This document shows, in pieces, positions 26,684 through 39,016 of a stretch of DNA of 64,000 nt. Every line of letters begins with the position of its first letter. Positions within the stretch are counted from its first letter, which is position 1. The position numbers and the translations under genes are program-made. The DNA lies in contig CM063284.1 of assembly GCA_032173965.1 (NCBI GenBank), forward strand, positions 63,114,863-63,178,862, in the 5' to 3' direction. Below the pieces are notes generated by a model. The model saw only the letters and a program-made list of their open reading frames with translations. It had not been told where the DNA came from and made no database searches. The DNA comes from Sitta carolinensis. Taxonomy: Eukaryota; Chordata; Aves; Passeriformes; Sittidae.

Positions 26684-26956
26684 AATGTCACTGCCATACT
26701 GCCATACATATTTTCTTTCTTTGAACTTTGTGACCAATTATAAAACCGCAAATACCTTGTTGATTATTTTTACCAGTGAAAACCATGGGTGACCCTTCTC
26801 TCCATCAGTGCAGAAGAGAGGCAAAGGGGAGTGCAATAACAACCTTCAAAAACCATCAGATCCTCTGCTGCAAAGTCACCTCTCACTAGAGAGAGGAACA
26901 GAAATTTTAGCTTCAGTCTGCTCCTAAGGAGCAAGTTCAACCAGCTGCTCTCTTAT

Positions 26957-27020
26957 TAAAAAAAAAAAAAAAACAAAAAAAAAAAACCAAAAAAAACCCA
27001 CAAAAACAAAAAAAAAAACC
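26957..27020. repeat. A-rich simple sequence
   Basis: Several long A runs broken by single C or CC. No upstream element that would make it a retroposon tail is visible. Confidence 0.9.
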
Positions 27021-29085
27021 AAGAAAGAGAGGTTTAACTGGAGTATTATCAGAGATTTAAAGTATTAAGAGCCTGTTCAGCTGTGCCCTTGCTAACAGGT
27101 GTCTCCAGCAGTGAAATGCAATTAATATGGAGAGGATTTCTGGGAACATGGGGATGGATAGGTCAGCCAAATAATCCCACATTAATATTAGTGGGCTGTT
27201 TATAGCAAGTAGCACAAAAAAAATCCTGATAAAAACACAAAACACTCAGGTAGCACTGGGCTTGCTGAAACGTTTTATAAAAAAATTATTAAGCTTTTCA
27301 TACCATAGTGGTACTGACATTTCTGTAAAACCCTGGAAAGGTTCCAACAAAGCCAAAAATGCCCTGCTCCACAGCATTACGTGCTAAAAACCACTCTTTT
27401 CCTGCCCTATCCCTGCTCTCCATTACCTTCCTGGGCATCCTGGTCTTTACCCTCTCTCATTTTCTTTGATGTAGTTCTCAAGAGAAGAACATCTGATCCC
27501 AGTAATCTCAAAAGAGCAACAACAGTGGGAGGCCTATTAAATCTCATTTTCAGCCTGTTCAGAGAAATTGAGAGGAGGAAGAGGACAAACAAGAGCATCC
27601 CAAGCACGGCAGTTGCTGTAAATAAGAGAAAACCGAGGGCACATCAAAAAGAGAAGAGGTTGCTGAAGGATCAGTGGTCCCAAACTAGAGATTATTAAAG
27701 GAGAAAGAGAAAGAGAGACACCCCAGATGGTTTTCCACAAGCAGCAAATGTTTGTGGTGAAGGAAGCATGAAATAAAACACAGGGCAAAGTCTGCACTAA
27801 TACGACATGAGGATTGCAAGTGTGAATGCAAAGAGGCCTTTGAGGGCCATCATTACACGTCCTGTGTGTTAACACTGAGGTTGGACTAAAGCAGGGATTG
27901 GAAACCTGAGCCCTTTCAATTATATTCAGCTCTGGAGGCTCAGAGACACACCTCCATCCCAAGGGCTTGAACGCCCTTAGTTCTTAACACAGAAGCTGCA
28001 GATTAAACATATTTCCACTTTGGATTCAAACATGTACAGATACAAGGGAGTACCTTTGGCAAGCTAGTTTTATTTTAAAATATATTTGGGGAAATAACCT
28101 TGACGAGCTAACAAGGTGCGTGGGAGACAATGTATAAGATTCCTGGGGGTGGAGAGGATGCTGAAGTAAATTAATCCCTTTATACTGCAGTATTGAAGAC
28201 ACCTATTAGGTAAATGTCATGAAACCAAGACATTGCTATCAAATTCAGTAAGTTCTGCTCTTGAAATGATGACTCAGAGAAAAGGTTTTGTAGATTAGAA
28301 GAGACCATATAGATTACTTCTGTTCTTCAAAGTTTGGAGCTTGGATGACCTACACATTTGTGGATGAACAATCCTGGGAGGAACATGACTCCATGCACAG
28401 TCTTGGCGTGAGCTTGAAAAGCCACACACCAGGGACCCCATCAGCACTTCCTCTCCTCCTGGGGCTGTGGAGGCAGCTGATGAGGCTCAGCAACTTCTAG
28501 TAATTAAAGAAACAGGTGGAATAACATCACACTATCACCCAGGAACTTAGCACGCTTCTTTTTTTGTTCCCCTCACACTCAGATGCTTTTCTTTTATTCC
28601 CCTCCTGTATTCCCTCCTGCATCCATCATGAAAAATTAATTTCCCTTTACTGGAGTTCACAGGCAGGAGGTGAAGTTAAAAATAAACAACTTACATGCAT
28701 TCATTTGTACCAGGGAAAAAATCCAATAATTTCAGGCCTTAGTGCATCTGAAATTATGTAATCATGTCCACTAGTGGTGTGGAAGCATTTTAGCTGGCAA
28801 ACAGTGCAGAGGTGCAGAGCAGGCACACCACTGGAAGCTTGAAATAGCAAGTGGCAGACACTCAAATATAATAACCATAGTGAAATGTGTAAGATTAGAA
28901 GGGAAAAGGACCAAACCAGCTATGTCTTGACCTTGGTTTCAGTTTACTCCAGATGAAATGACTGAGATACTTACAGCCCTAAGCCTCATCATTTAGTCAG
29001 GAATTGCCTGTGATGAAAGCAGTTGGAAGGAAACATTTTTACACACATTTGTCTGCTTTAATTTTTCTCCAGCTGCTGCTTTCCA

Positions 29086-29137
29086 AATTTGATCTCCAGA
29101 CAAAAAGTATTAATTTGATCTCCAGACAAAAAGTATT
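29086..29137. repeat. Perfect 26-base tandem duplication
   Basis: The unit AATTTGATCTCCAGACAAAA plus AGTATT occurs twice with no difference. A perfect copy in otherwise unique DNA suggests a recent event or an assembly artefact. Confidence 0.97.
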
Positions 29138-29559
29138 AAGACAGGTGATTTAACTGAAGCTAAACTGAAGATATTCTGGCAGCTAGCACACAAAAATTAT
29201 ATCCAGCTACCTTGGGTGAGGAGACCACTCTGTGTCAGAGAACTGGGAAGGGAAGTGATCCTTGGCTCAGAAGGCACCTTGGATGCTCTTCATCAGTCAG
29301 AAACACCATGAGGACAACCCTGCCTTGCCTGCTACTCACCACCCACTCCAGTCCCATGCCCACCTCACAGATTTGGGGCCCTCAGAAAGTCCCCGAATGC
29401 CAGGATGTAGTGTCACAATCCATCACGATCTGTTATGTCCATCTCAGGTAGATCTGCTGAAAAACAAGATGGTCCTGAACCCCTTTCTCCCTATGCTCTT
29501 CACCTGGACTGCTTCTCTCCCCCATCACCTTCTCCTCATCACAGCTCCTTAGCGATACC

Positions 29560-29660
29560 TTACAGACATTGCATCAGGGAGCCCAAGGCATGGGAAACTG
29601 ACCCTACAAGGACAGAGTAAGTGACTTGGCCAACACAGTCCCCTAAACAAAGGACACAGC
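29560..29660 (-). mobile_element. MIR-like SINE remnant
   Basis: The sequence GGGAAACTGACCCTACAAGG, followed by ACAGAGTAAGTGACTTGGCC and AACACAG, resembles the reversed MIR core (GGAAACTGAGGCACAGAG, GTTAAGTGACTTGCCC, AAGGTCACACAG). Confidence 0.5.
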
Positions 29661-31984
29661 AGGAGAGCTGCATAGCAATGGGGGTGGGAGGGGACAAAAT
29701 CCCCCTCAGATTAAGGCAACTGCACTGTTAAGTGGAGTCCTAACATAGCAGATGTTCTCTCTTCACCATGCAGCCATCGTGGTTAGTGCAGAGGTCAGGG
29801 CAGGAATATGAACACTGCTTTCACCTGTGAGTGTTTTCAACTTCATCTTTTTTGTATAAATAAGCACTGAAACTGAGCCAGAAAACAGACAAATTCCTGA
29901 TCTGAGAGCAGAGCCTACTCAGACTGAAGGTTGCCAGGCCGGTGATTCCCACTCAAGTGAGCCAACCGTGTTACATACACACACACCATTCCACGAACAG
30001 CCACAGAGGCACTGGGCAGGAGGCAAGGGTCAGCCTCCATCACTTTCATAAGCCCAGCATAAGCTCACTTTTCCCTCCCTATTCTTCCTGCCCTTCTGTA
30101 CCCTACTCTCCTGCAAAACTGCCTCCACACTTTGAGGCATTTGGGTATAAGCAAAGCCATGCTCTCTGGCAAGTAAACTTTTCCTGTAGAGAGTCCCTTG
30201 GCTCTGGCGACAGCACATTTCTGTTCTGCTGAAAGGTACAAGCCGTGCTGTTTATCCAGCGCTTGGTGGGAGCATGTTTGCATTCTTAAGAGCAGTGGTG
30301 CAAGTCACTTTCCCTGGGTATTACCATAAAAAGCTAGGTTCCCCCCAATTGCTTTTCTGTGCTTCACAAGATTGCCACTTTGGGTTTTGTGCTGGGGCAG
30401 CAGGGGTGAGATTAGCTTCCCAAAGAGAATTAAATCCATAAAAGAGGTAGAGGAGAGCCTGCTGATGCTATTCAGGGGCAGTGGGAAGATACACTCTTCT
30501 GCAGATGGAGCTTCAGAGCACTGCCCCCCTAACCTTTATTATTATTCTTTCACTGCCAGGGAATTTAATTGATCAAAGCAACCCAATTCTTGGCACAAGT
30601 GCTTGAAGCTGCAAATCTGTTCAAACCTTGAGCTTATAGCCAGAAACCCCCTAAAGTCACTAGCAGGTTTTGCTCTCAGCTTCTACAGGGAGTATGTCCC
30701 AGCACTGCAGTAAAGAGGTAGTGATAGAAAATGCTGAGAAGGAAGGAGGGGAAAGGGCTGATTAGACAAGCTCATAAAGATTTGATCTCAAGTGAGCCTG
30801 CTAGGCTCAGAAAGTTTGGACAATTGGGATTTTCTCAGCCCTGCAAAACGGGAAGCCAGGAATGGCATAGCACACAGCTGTTTCCTCAGCAGTACCTCCT
30901 GCCTGGCACCATCATTATGTCACATTTGTTCTAGCACATGATGGGATGAGTCCCCATCTGGGATCCAAGGTCAGAACCACAAACATGGAGAGGATGGCTA
31001 CTTCAGCCCTTTACCTGATTTGAAGATGCTTCTCACAAACAACTCAAAACCTTGGGAATGGGCACAAAACAAATTGAAAAAAAATAATTCCATCTGGAGG
31101 GACACTGAGGACACAGGCCTGTACAGCAGCTTTGCCAGACAGGAAAGCAGAACCCAGGCAGTGTAGCCACTGCAAGGTTTTGATGTGGAGCACTGGCCAC
31201 CAAGCAGCGCTTGTTGCCAGTGAGGGCAGACAGCAGCAGCAGCCACTGGTGGCTGGGGCGCTGCCACCAACCCTTGTTGTGCTTGTTTCTGTTTCTGTGT
31301 CCCCAGCGCCCACAGCCCTGCCAGGACATCCTGACTGGGCTGCTTTGATTGCTGCTTGGCTGTTGCTGGTATCTATAAAAACCACCCAAATTACAGCTGC
31401 CCTTAAAACAACAAGCTAGTTACTAAAACAGCCTGAGATCAAAAGCACAGACCTGGCACTGACCTAGAAGCAATTGGCAGGGGCAGACTTTTAAAATTAT
31501 CTACCTAAATATGGATTTCTAAGAGAGAAACCAGAAATTAAAAGAGTATAAACTGTTGTCATAAATATTTGAGTGAGAAGAAGCCTGGAACAAGAGTCTT
31601 TTGGTCTGTTAGCTGTAAAGATGCCTTTTACATTACCAAAACATCCTCTGTCACTCTTTTCCTGCCCGTTCATTGCTCCTGTAGCTTTTTCCAGCCTGAC
31701 TTTATACAGAGTCGATGGCATCAGAAAGGAAAGCTGACCATATTTTATGCACTTCCTAATTTGCAAGAAAAACAAATGTAAATCGCACCTCACATTTGCA
31801 CCACTGCAAAAGAAAATGTTAGATTTAAGGCTCTTATATGTACAACAGCAGAATCAGAAAGTATAGTCAGAGTGATTGGATACCAGACAAATTATTTTAT
31901 ATTTCTTTTAAGGTCTGCTAGGGAAAGAGAAAGGCTTGAATATGAAATAGCATTTCCCCTTGACTCATTTAGTATTGTTTTGCA

Positions 31985-32400
31985 TTAAAAAGGAAAAAGC
32001 TGCATGGTACAAAGCATGCAGCAAGCTGTGTGAGTGGAGCGTGTGTGTTACAGCAATGCACTCAGCATCAGCGCTTATTTATTAAAATTCTGATACGAGG
32101 TGAAACTCAATTTAGTTGATGTCAGCAAGCCTCCTAATGAGGCCTCTTTTTATTTTTTTAATACTTTTATTATGAAAGGGCAGCTTTGTGCCTCCTCTAA
32201 TCAGCTTGACAAAGGACATATAAAAATGCAAAGAGACATAAATATTACTGTAATTACCAGTGAGAAACACCACGGGAAAACGGAGGAGGTAGCTGCAGAT
32301 CTATCTGCAGATGTAATGGGTGAATATTGTGGGTTACTTGTTCTGCTCTGGAAAGGAAGGACATTTAGTAAACCATAAGCCACTTTGATCAAAATCTAAA
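31985..32400. promoter_or_regulatory. Candidate conserved non-coding element
   Basis: Contains CTCCTAATGAGG, CCTCTAATCAGC and CTGTAATTACCAG (TAAT cores), plus a short palindrome (CTGCAGATCTATCTGCAG) and an isolated CpG in CAGCGC. Chance frames exist on both strands but show no splice context. Reads like a developmental enhancer; not proven. Confidence 0.25.
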
Positions 32401-32845
32401 ACCAGCCCCAAATTTGCAGCTTTTTCCCCAGACTCAGACGCACTCAGAAAGTACCTCTGACTAAGCATGATCTACTTTCCTGTTCACTAATTTTGCAAAC
32501 ACTGATGTGTCTCAGTCTATGAGCTTTCTGGTAGGCCCACACAGGGCTTTTCTCCTGATGTAGCAGATGAGTAAAACTGCCCTTTGGTCCCAAGCCCAGA
32601 GCTCAAACTGTCAACCCTACAAAGAGCTTAGGGGGTGGCAGTAGCAACATCAAAGGTAGTTGCAAGGGAAGGTATCACTACAAACCTAGGGGTTGTTATG
32701 CAAATTAAATGATGCAATGTAAGGGTATGTTAATGCCTGCATTAAGCCTCTGAACATGCCCAGTGTGAACCATTTCCAGAAGCCTAAGCAGATTCATTCT
32801 CAGCTGGAGGCTTGTATAATTAATAAAGGCACTGTGCCTTCTCTC

Positions 32846-33103
32846 CTGACCCAAGTGGCTAGGTACCAAACCATTTATAGCTTTATAGGTTAACACTAAC
32901 ATCCAAAAACGTATTGGCAGCTTGTGCAGATCCTGGCACATTAGTGTGATGTGTTCCCAGCGTGAAACACTACTTAATAAGCGGGTCACTGCATTCTGCA
33001 TTAGCTTCAGTTTCCGAGTGGGCTCAACGTATAGCCCCATGTAGAGTGTATTATGGCAACGACATCTCAAAGGGACAAAGGCATGGATAACTGCAGCAAA
33101 GTC
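32846..33103 (-). mobile_element. L2-like LINE reverse transcriptase remnant
   Basis: A 161-codon minus-strand frame spanning 32,705-33,190 contains the conserved end of a non-LTR reverse transcriptase at residues 30-115. Landmarks in order are DFAAVIHAFV, a degenerate CHNTLYMGL, RKLKLMQNAVTRLL, REHIT-like RWEHIT, LHKLPIRF and LVLTYKAINGL. These match the pattern seen in L2 and related CR1-superfamily LINEs (compare LQLVQNAAARLL, LHWLPV, LTYKALNGL). The catalytic residues lie upstream and are not recognisable, and flanking residues do not align, so it is a dead fossil. Survival of a long open frame in such an old copy may be chance. L3/CR1 membership is the alternative to L2. Confidence 0.75.
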
Positions 33104-35589
33104 CATTTGAAAAAGAAAAAGTAACCCTGTTCTCACTGGGGAGACAGACATTTTGAAAAGGGCACTATCACTGTTCAGGCATTCTGACATTCTTCAATCT
33201 AACACACTGAAGAATTTCACACGTGTTAGAGGGAAAGGTGGTTGTTCCTTCATGTAACAGAACCCATACAGCTTCAACCCACTCCTGCCACGGCCCCACC
33301 AGCAACAGTCCTAGTTTCACCCACGTGAATGAGCAGCCAGTTCTTCCTCAGTGCCACTCCCTAAATAAGCTAGCCTATGGGTTGCTTCTGCACTGGGATA
33401 GAGGATTTTGTAAGAGTAGAGAAATGATTTACGACCCTACTAGCCCCTTCTTCCAACTGGAGATTGCTTGCTTGACAAGCAAATCTTTCATCCTGCGTAA
33501 GTATCTGCAGTTGAGTGCAGAGTCAGCCCAGTTTTTTGTGAAGATGATCCAGCAGGAACCAAGCTGACTTTGCAGTGTGATACATCAAAAAGCTCAAGGA
33601 ATGAATTACTCAGCTAATTCTGTGCAGAATGTACACAATGTTAAACACTCGTATTTATGCAGTAACACATTGGCAAATGGAAATGGTACCTTCCAGCACA
33701 GCCCAGTGTTCTCTAGCTCCCTGGGCCAGATACAGTCATAAAGTAAAGAAATGATCTATCGCACATGGAGTGCATTAGAGCTCTTCATTAACAGAGGGAC
33801 TAATCAATTTGTGGAACTCATGAATCAGTAAAGCTATTACTTATAATGATTATTGGCAAATTAACATATTACAGTGTACTGACCCCGATTCATCTCCAGT
33901 GTACACCTACCCATCCACAGCCAGTGAAGGGCCCAGTGCTGTTCCCTGCCTTTCCACTGCACTGAGCCTGGCTGGGTCCACTCAATGCAGGGGATAAAAA
34001 ACCACAGCAGAGTCAGCCTCCAAGGTGGTAATCAGACACTAGTACTGACTGTACAGATGACAGCAAAGCAAAAAAAAGTTAAATGCATGGAAGAGTACAA
34101 GCCTTAGCCTCTGGGCACGAGTTCAAAATCTGCTCAAGGGTTACATACTAGAAGACCCAGCAGTGGAGTTCAACTCATAAGAGTGAAAGATGTCCCCTAA
34201 CAAATTCTGATGCTGATCTCATTGCCCACTTAATGCTTGCTCCTGTTTTGGAGGTAACATAATCCAACACATTAATTTGGATTCAGATTTCGCACAAGGA
34301 TCCTAGTGAGGAAGATCTGTTTACACAAAAATCGCAAGGCCAGGCTGCCCACACCCCAGTACTCCAGCAGCCCTATAGACAAAATCAACCAGAGTGGGAC
34401 ACATGGAAAGCTTAATGCAAGATGAAAGAAAGAGAGGCAGAAAGAGAGGGAGACATGGCATTATTCAATCTACACTCAGTCACAGAGCTCAGTAGACCAC
34501 ACGTATGAAATGAGCCTTTATTAGCAATCCTGTGGCTTTAAACCAGAGGAGACATGGGCTTTGAAATCCTACAGACAGATGATCATTCCCTATTTAATTC
34601 TACTAGGCTTTTTCACAGAAGCTTTTTACAGTCTAAACTGACATTCGTCTTTCTATTCATTACCACATTCCTGGCCTAAAAACTGTATGACAAGGGAAAG
34701 GAAGTGGAAAATTAGGTTACAGTGCAAACAAACATACTGAAAACATTGCACATTTGAAAGTAAATTAAGTTTAACTATACTTACCAAAGGTTAACTTCAT
34801 AGGTTTTATTATTAGAAAATATCAAAACACTGTTCGTTTACTGCAGGCCTCTTCTGCCTGCTGCTTTGTTTCTGGGTCATTCAAGTGTCACGAAGGGTCA
34901 GCTCCACATTACTTACAAGCCATGCTTGCTTAACAAGTAATCCACAATCTTTCCAACACTCATCCACTATCAAGCGCTCGTGCATAGGGTATTGTGGACA
35001 TCAACAAAGCACTCCTAGGTTCACCACAAGAAGGAAGCTCCTACCAGCTGAATCATTGGCTTTCTGAACATACTCACAAAGGGCAGGACACTCCAGCCTG
35101 CCTTAAATCAACATTTCCTTGCTGAAGCCAAAGGAAGCACGCTGCTCTAGGCCAGTGAAGAGCTCATCCTTGACATCAGTCATATTGCTGTTTGTTGAAT
35201 TAAGGTTTAATCCAAGGTTATCATTGTCTTTGTAAATTCATTACAGCTTATTTTTGTTCTCAAAACAACAGCCTCAACAATACAAAAAACAACCAAAACT
35301 GCATGATATTAGTTCAGGGCTCTGCACACTTTTCTGATCTACAAAGGTGAGTTTGAGGTTTTGGCTATGCCCATATTCACCCTCAAGCACTGCATTTATG
35401 CCACAGCACTGTGCCTTTGTAGCCATTCCCCCTCACTCTGCTTCAGTTTTCATGGGAAAGGAGTACAGGAGGCAGCAACACTTGTATGATTCAGCCAGGT
35501 CCCCACTCGGGAGATGACAAACATATCTCCACAGGTCATTTTAGAATCTTTTTGTCTCCACTTCCTACACGTTAAATTTGCACACAAAT

Positions 35590-35760
35590 ATTTGAGACTA
35601 TGTGTGCCTTAATGTGATCGAGAGAAAGCCCACGTTAGCAGTCTGGTTTGAGGCAATGCATCAGACAAGATGACATAATTGGAAAAAAAAAGCTCAGCAT
35701 TTAGAGCTATACTGGGTCATAATGGGTTTCATCTTTGTGTGCGAGTTAATTGTCAGTCCC
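35590..35760. promoter_or_regulatory. Candidate conserved non-coding element, weak
   Basis: Local retained CpGs (GATCGAG, CACGTTAG, GTGCGAG) near GACATAATTGG and GTTAATTG. Weak compositional evidence only. Confidence 0.15.
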
Positions 35761-38204
35761 CTGTCCTGCTGCCATCACTCCACAGCTTCCTCTTGCTGAA
35801 AGCTGTCCAGTCTGTTGACTAGCATGACAAACATGCATGTCTTAATCATCACCATCTGAAATGGACTCTCCAGAGTAAACGACAGAAGCACAGCTGCAAC
35901 ATTTACTTTTTTACAATGAAAGTCCCCTAGGGAAAAAAAGAGGTGTGGATGGGGAAGGGACACTTTCTTCTGAGAACTCCGTTTAATTACATTCGTAATA
36001 GTGAATTTGTGGTATCTTATCGTGTGCACAATGAATATTCTATGTGAGTCACCAGATTTGATATGACACTAAAGAGTGGTTTACAGTTCAGCAAAGCTGG
36101 AGAACAGAATGGCCAAGTTTTTGTTCTGTCAATGTTTCATCACCTTGAGGGCATTATTAAACTTGCCAACCCTTTTGCTCCTCTTATTGGTAAGACATTT
36201 CCTGGAGAACAGGAAAGGAGGAGGGGAAGAGGCACTAAAACATACTTTCTTAAGACTTGAAGACATTTGTCCATTTTATGACTCTTATTTGTTCTTGCTC
36301 TCTCTGTTCTTCCCATTGTGCTTCTCCCTGTTTAGATCTTGTTAACATCACTCCTTTGTTATCATCCTAAATTAGCTGTAATGAAGTCCTTTGAGCTACA
36401 CGTGCACTCCTTATTTCTTCAGTTTTTGCTTCTCTGAACTGTCCCTATTCACTTTCCTTCACACTAGAGCCTCCCTTCTCCCAATCCACAACATGCTTTC
36501 TAATCTGCTTTTCATTTGCCTCTTTTCACCTTTAGTTATCCACTGGCCAATGGTGTACTTCACAAAATAAATTACTTTATAACTGACTCTCACTGAAAAG
36601 TGATAGGCACGTACATGGATAAAGCTGAGCATATAGAGCAGGAGCCATCTGAAATTTCAATGCTCCAAAACACAAGGACAAAGAGAAGAATCAAAAGGAG
36701 ATAGCACAAAAACCCCCTGAAGGGGCACTTGTAATTTCTGGCACGTGCAAACAAGTCTAAGGGATGTTTGTAGCCATAAAACCGCTGGACTGCAGATCAC
36801 GTAGCTGTACCACAGCAGCTGTCTGGCCACCTGACCATCACCCAACTAAACTGGAAGCTGTTTCTGTGTAGCGTCTTCCCTAATCGTGGTATTTCACAGC
36901 ACTTTACAGAATAATGAGTTGGCATACTACAGTTATTATGCACTTAGCAGTAGTGCACAGACAACCTTGCACATCTAGAATCAATTTTATTGAAAAGCTG
37001 ATGGGCAGGGCAGACAGGTTATTCTCTGCTTTTTTGTTACGAGAAGTGCCATGGATCTTGAGCTTGCCTCTTGCAAGGCAGTATAAAAATTGGCCTTTTA
37101 TATATTTGTTAAGGGTTTTTTTCAAAGGAAAAAAGAAAAGGTGTGTTTTTATGGAGTGATAGCTTGCTTTAAGTGGTTTACAAGGACTCTATATCCCCAG
37201 AACTGCCTCCTAGTCCCTATTAGGATGATAGGAATATTTTCATGATTAGCTACTATGTCAAAAAACATGATTTTCATCATCCTGGATCTACTTGAGAATT
37301 TTCTTCAAAAAGACACAAAAACAAAATGTGGAGTGATTCAAGTGGAATATGAAGATGGCACTGCCCCTGAACGGCAAATCCCAGAAGGAACAGCAGTTCC
37401 CTACACAGTCTATGATTTGTTTCACCCTATTAGCCACCTTGATGAATATTTACATATTATTCTTTTATGCATGAATGCACAATTGCACCCACAGGTAACG
37501 GTACATCGTGTGGCATACGCTATGAACTTGTGACACTGGACTTATCTCCCCTTCTCTGCTTTATGTTCAGTGTAGGAACAAAGCATACCACCAACCAGGA
37601 TCCCTTTGGAAAGTGGCTTAGTAGTAAATCCCTCTCTTTTTCCCTTCCTCTGCAAAGTGCCTGACACACTGTCTTTGAGGATGGGCACAAATTCTTCTCC
37701 TGGAATTGGTCTCAGCCTCACACATCTCCACTGTCTGAGAAATTAGATGAATCCCCAGCAGCTATACCTTCCTGGCCCCTGTCCTATCCTGGTAAATCTA
37801 TGCAGGACCCAACCAGCTGAAACATTTGTTTTGGTTGAAAGCTAACTCACAAAAAACAAATGGAAACAGAAAACACAGCTTTCAGCCTAGGCTCATAGGA
37901 CCCAGAACCAGGGTTTTTTTTCACTGAAGTTCTTCAGTGTGTTTTTTCTTGCTTAAATGAAAAAGGAGATCAGTACTAGCAGCATGCTACTTTTGAATTT
38001 CTTTTTTTTCTCCCAAATGTAGGCTGTATTCAGAATTTTTCTTATCACACCGTTCCACAGTGGCTTTGTAATTCTCCTTGGTGTTTCCCAGGAGAGTCAT
38101 AAATATCTTGCAAGACCCCAGCAATGTTTGTAACAGTGATTACTGGGAGGGGACCACAACTGCTAACATTAGATATCCTTTAATTTAGAAACAATAGACT
38201 CTAG

Positions 38205-38310
38205 AAAGGCAGCATGGCCCAGCAAGAGGGAGTTTGAGGGACTTACTCCTGTGTCTGTCCCTCTTCCTCTTGCACTTTGTTTAGCTCATCCATTTAAATA
38301 TTGACCTCAG
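38205..38310 (+). mobile_element. Possible MIR-like SINE, 5' part
   Basis: AGAAAGGCAGCATGGCCCAG followed by CAAGAGGGAGT and ACTCCTGTGTCTGTCCC parallels the 5' tRNA-derived part of MIR (GAGCAGTGTGGCCTAGTGG, GGAGTCAGG, CCTGGGTTC). Weak match. Confidence 0.35.
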
Positions 38311-38322
38311 CAGAGCAGCTGT

Positions 38323-38348
38323 CCTCTGTGTCTATGGAGACACAGAGG
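38323..38348. repeat. Perfect inverted repeat, 11-base arms, 4-base loop
   Basis: CCTCTGTGTCT, loop ATGG, AGACACAGAGG. The arms match perfectly. The surrounding bases do not extend the stem, so it is too short for a microRNA precursor. Confidence 0.8.
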
Positions 38349-38972
38349 GTAGAGCATGTGAGGGCCCTTCTACAGAATATCAGAAGCCTTTAGCCTGGTA
38401 CAGTTATGCAGTCAGATTGATGACAAATTTCCAACCACACTGATAGTCCACTTTTAAAGGATGCATACTTCTTCTTATCAAACTTGGATTTCATGTAAGA
38501 AAGATAACTCTCCAGCTATCATGTTTACAGTGAAACTTTCAAAACAAATACAGCAAAGAAAGATGTTGTGACAAGTTACCTGCAAACCTGGAAGATAATA
38601 GCTCTCAGAGGTCAAACTACTCTGTTTACCCAAAAGAAGCATTTACTCTTACATCTGATGAGAATATCAATGTCACTATTCAATATGCGACACATTCGCT
38701 TTGCAGAAATACAAAGACAATCCGTTTATCCATTAGTGCAGGGTGTCACATCAATTACTGGGATAGATGCATCAGGGAAACTCAATTGCTCTCATAGATT
38801 TTTTCAAGCATTAGAGTTGTGTTTCCCTTAACCCCAAAGGAAGGAAGAGCATCCTTTTCTCATTATTTAAAATCTCCTATGCTGCACAGATTAGAAATCA
38901 CAGTCAGCTTTCACAACTCCATGTATGCAAAATCCCTCAGTAGTGGCAAGTATGTCCTTAAGGGAGCTGCAC

Positions 38973-39016
38973 ACACAACAAGTGTGTCAACACAACAAGT
39001 CAACACAACAAGTGTG
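38973..39016. repeat. Short CAACACAACAAGT minisatellite, 3 copies
   Basis: Three copies of the unit; the first and third carry an added GTG(T) tail and the middle one lacks it. Confidence 0.9.

Larger units (their letters stand above)
25451..32704. other. Non-coding stretch
   Basis: Contains A-rich simple sequence (26.6 and 27.0 kb), the 26-base duplication, one MIR-like remnant and the candidate element at 32.0-32.4 kb. A Q-rich chance frame near 31.1-31.4 kb comes from a CAG-rich patch. No supported exon. Confidence 0.6.
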
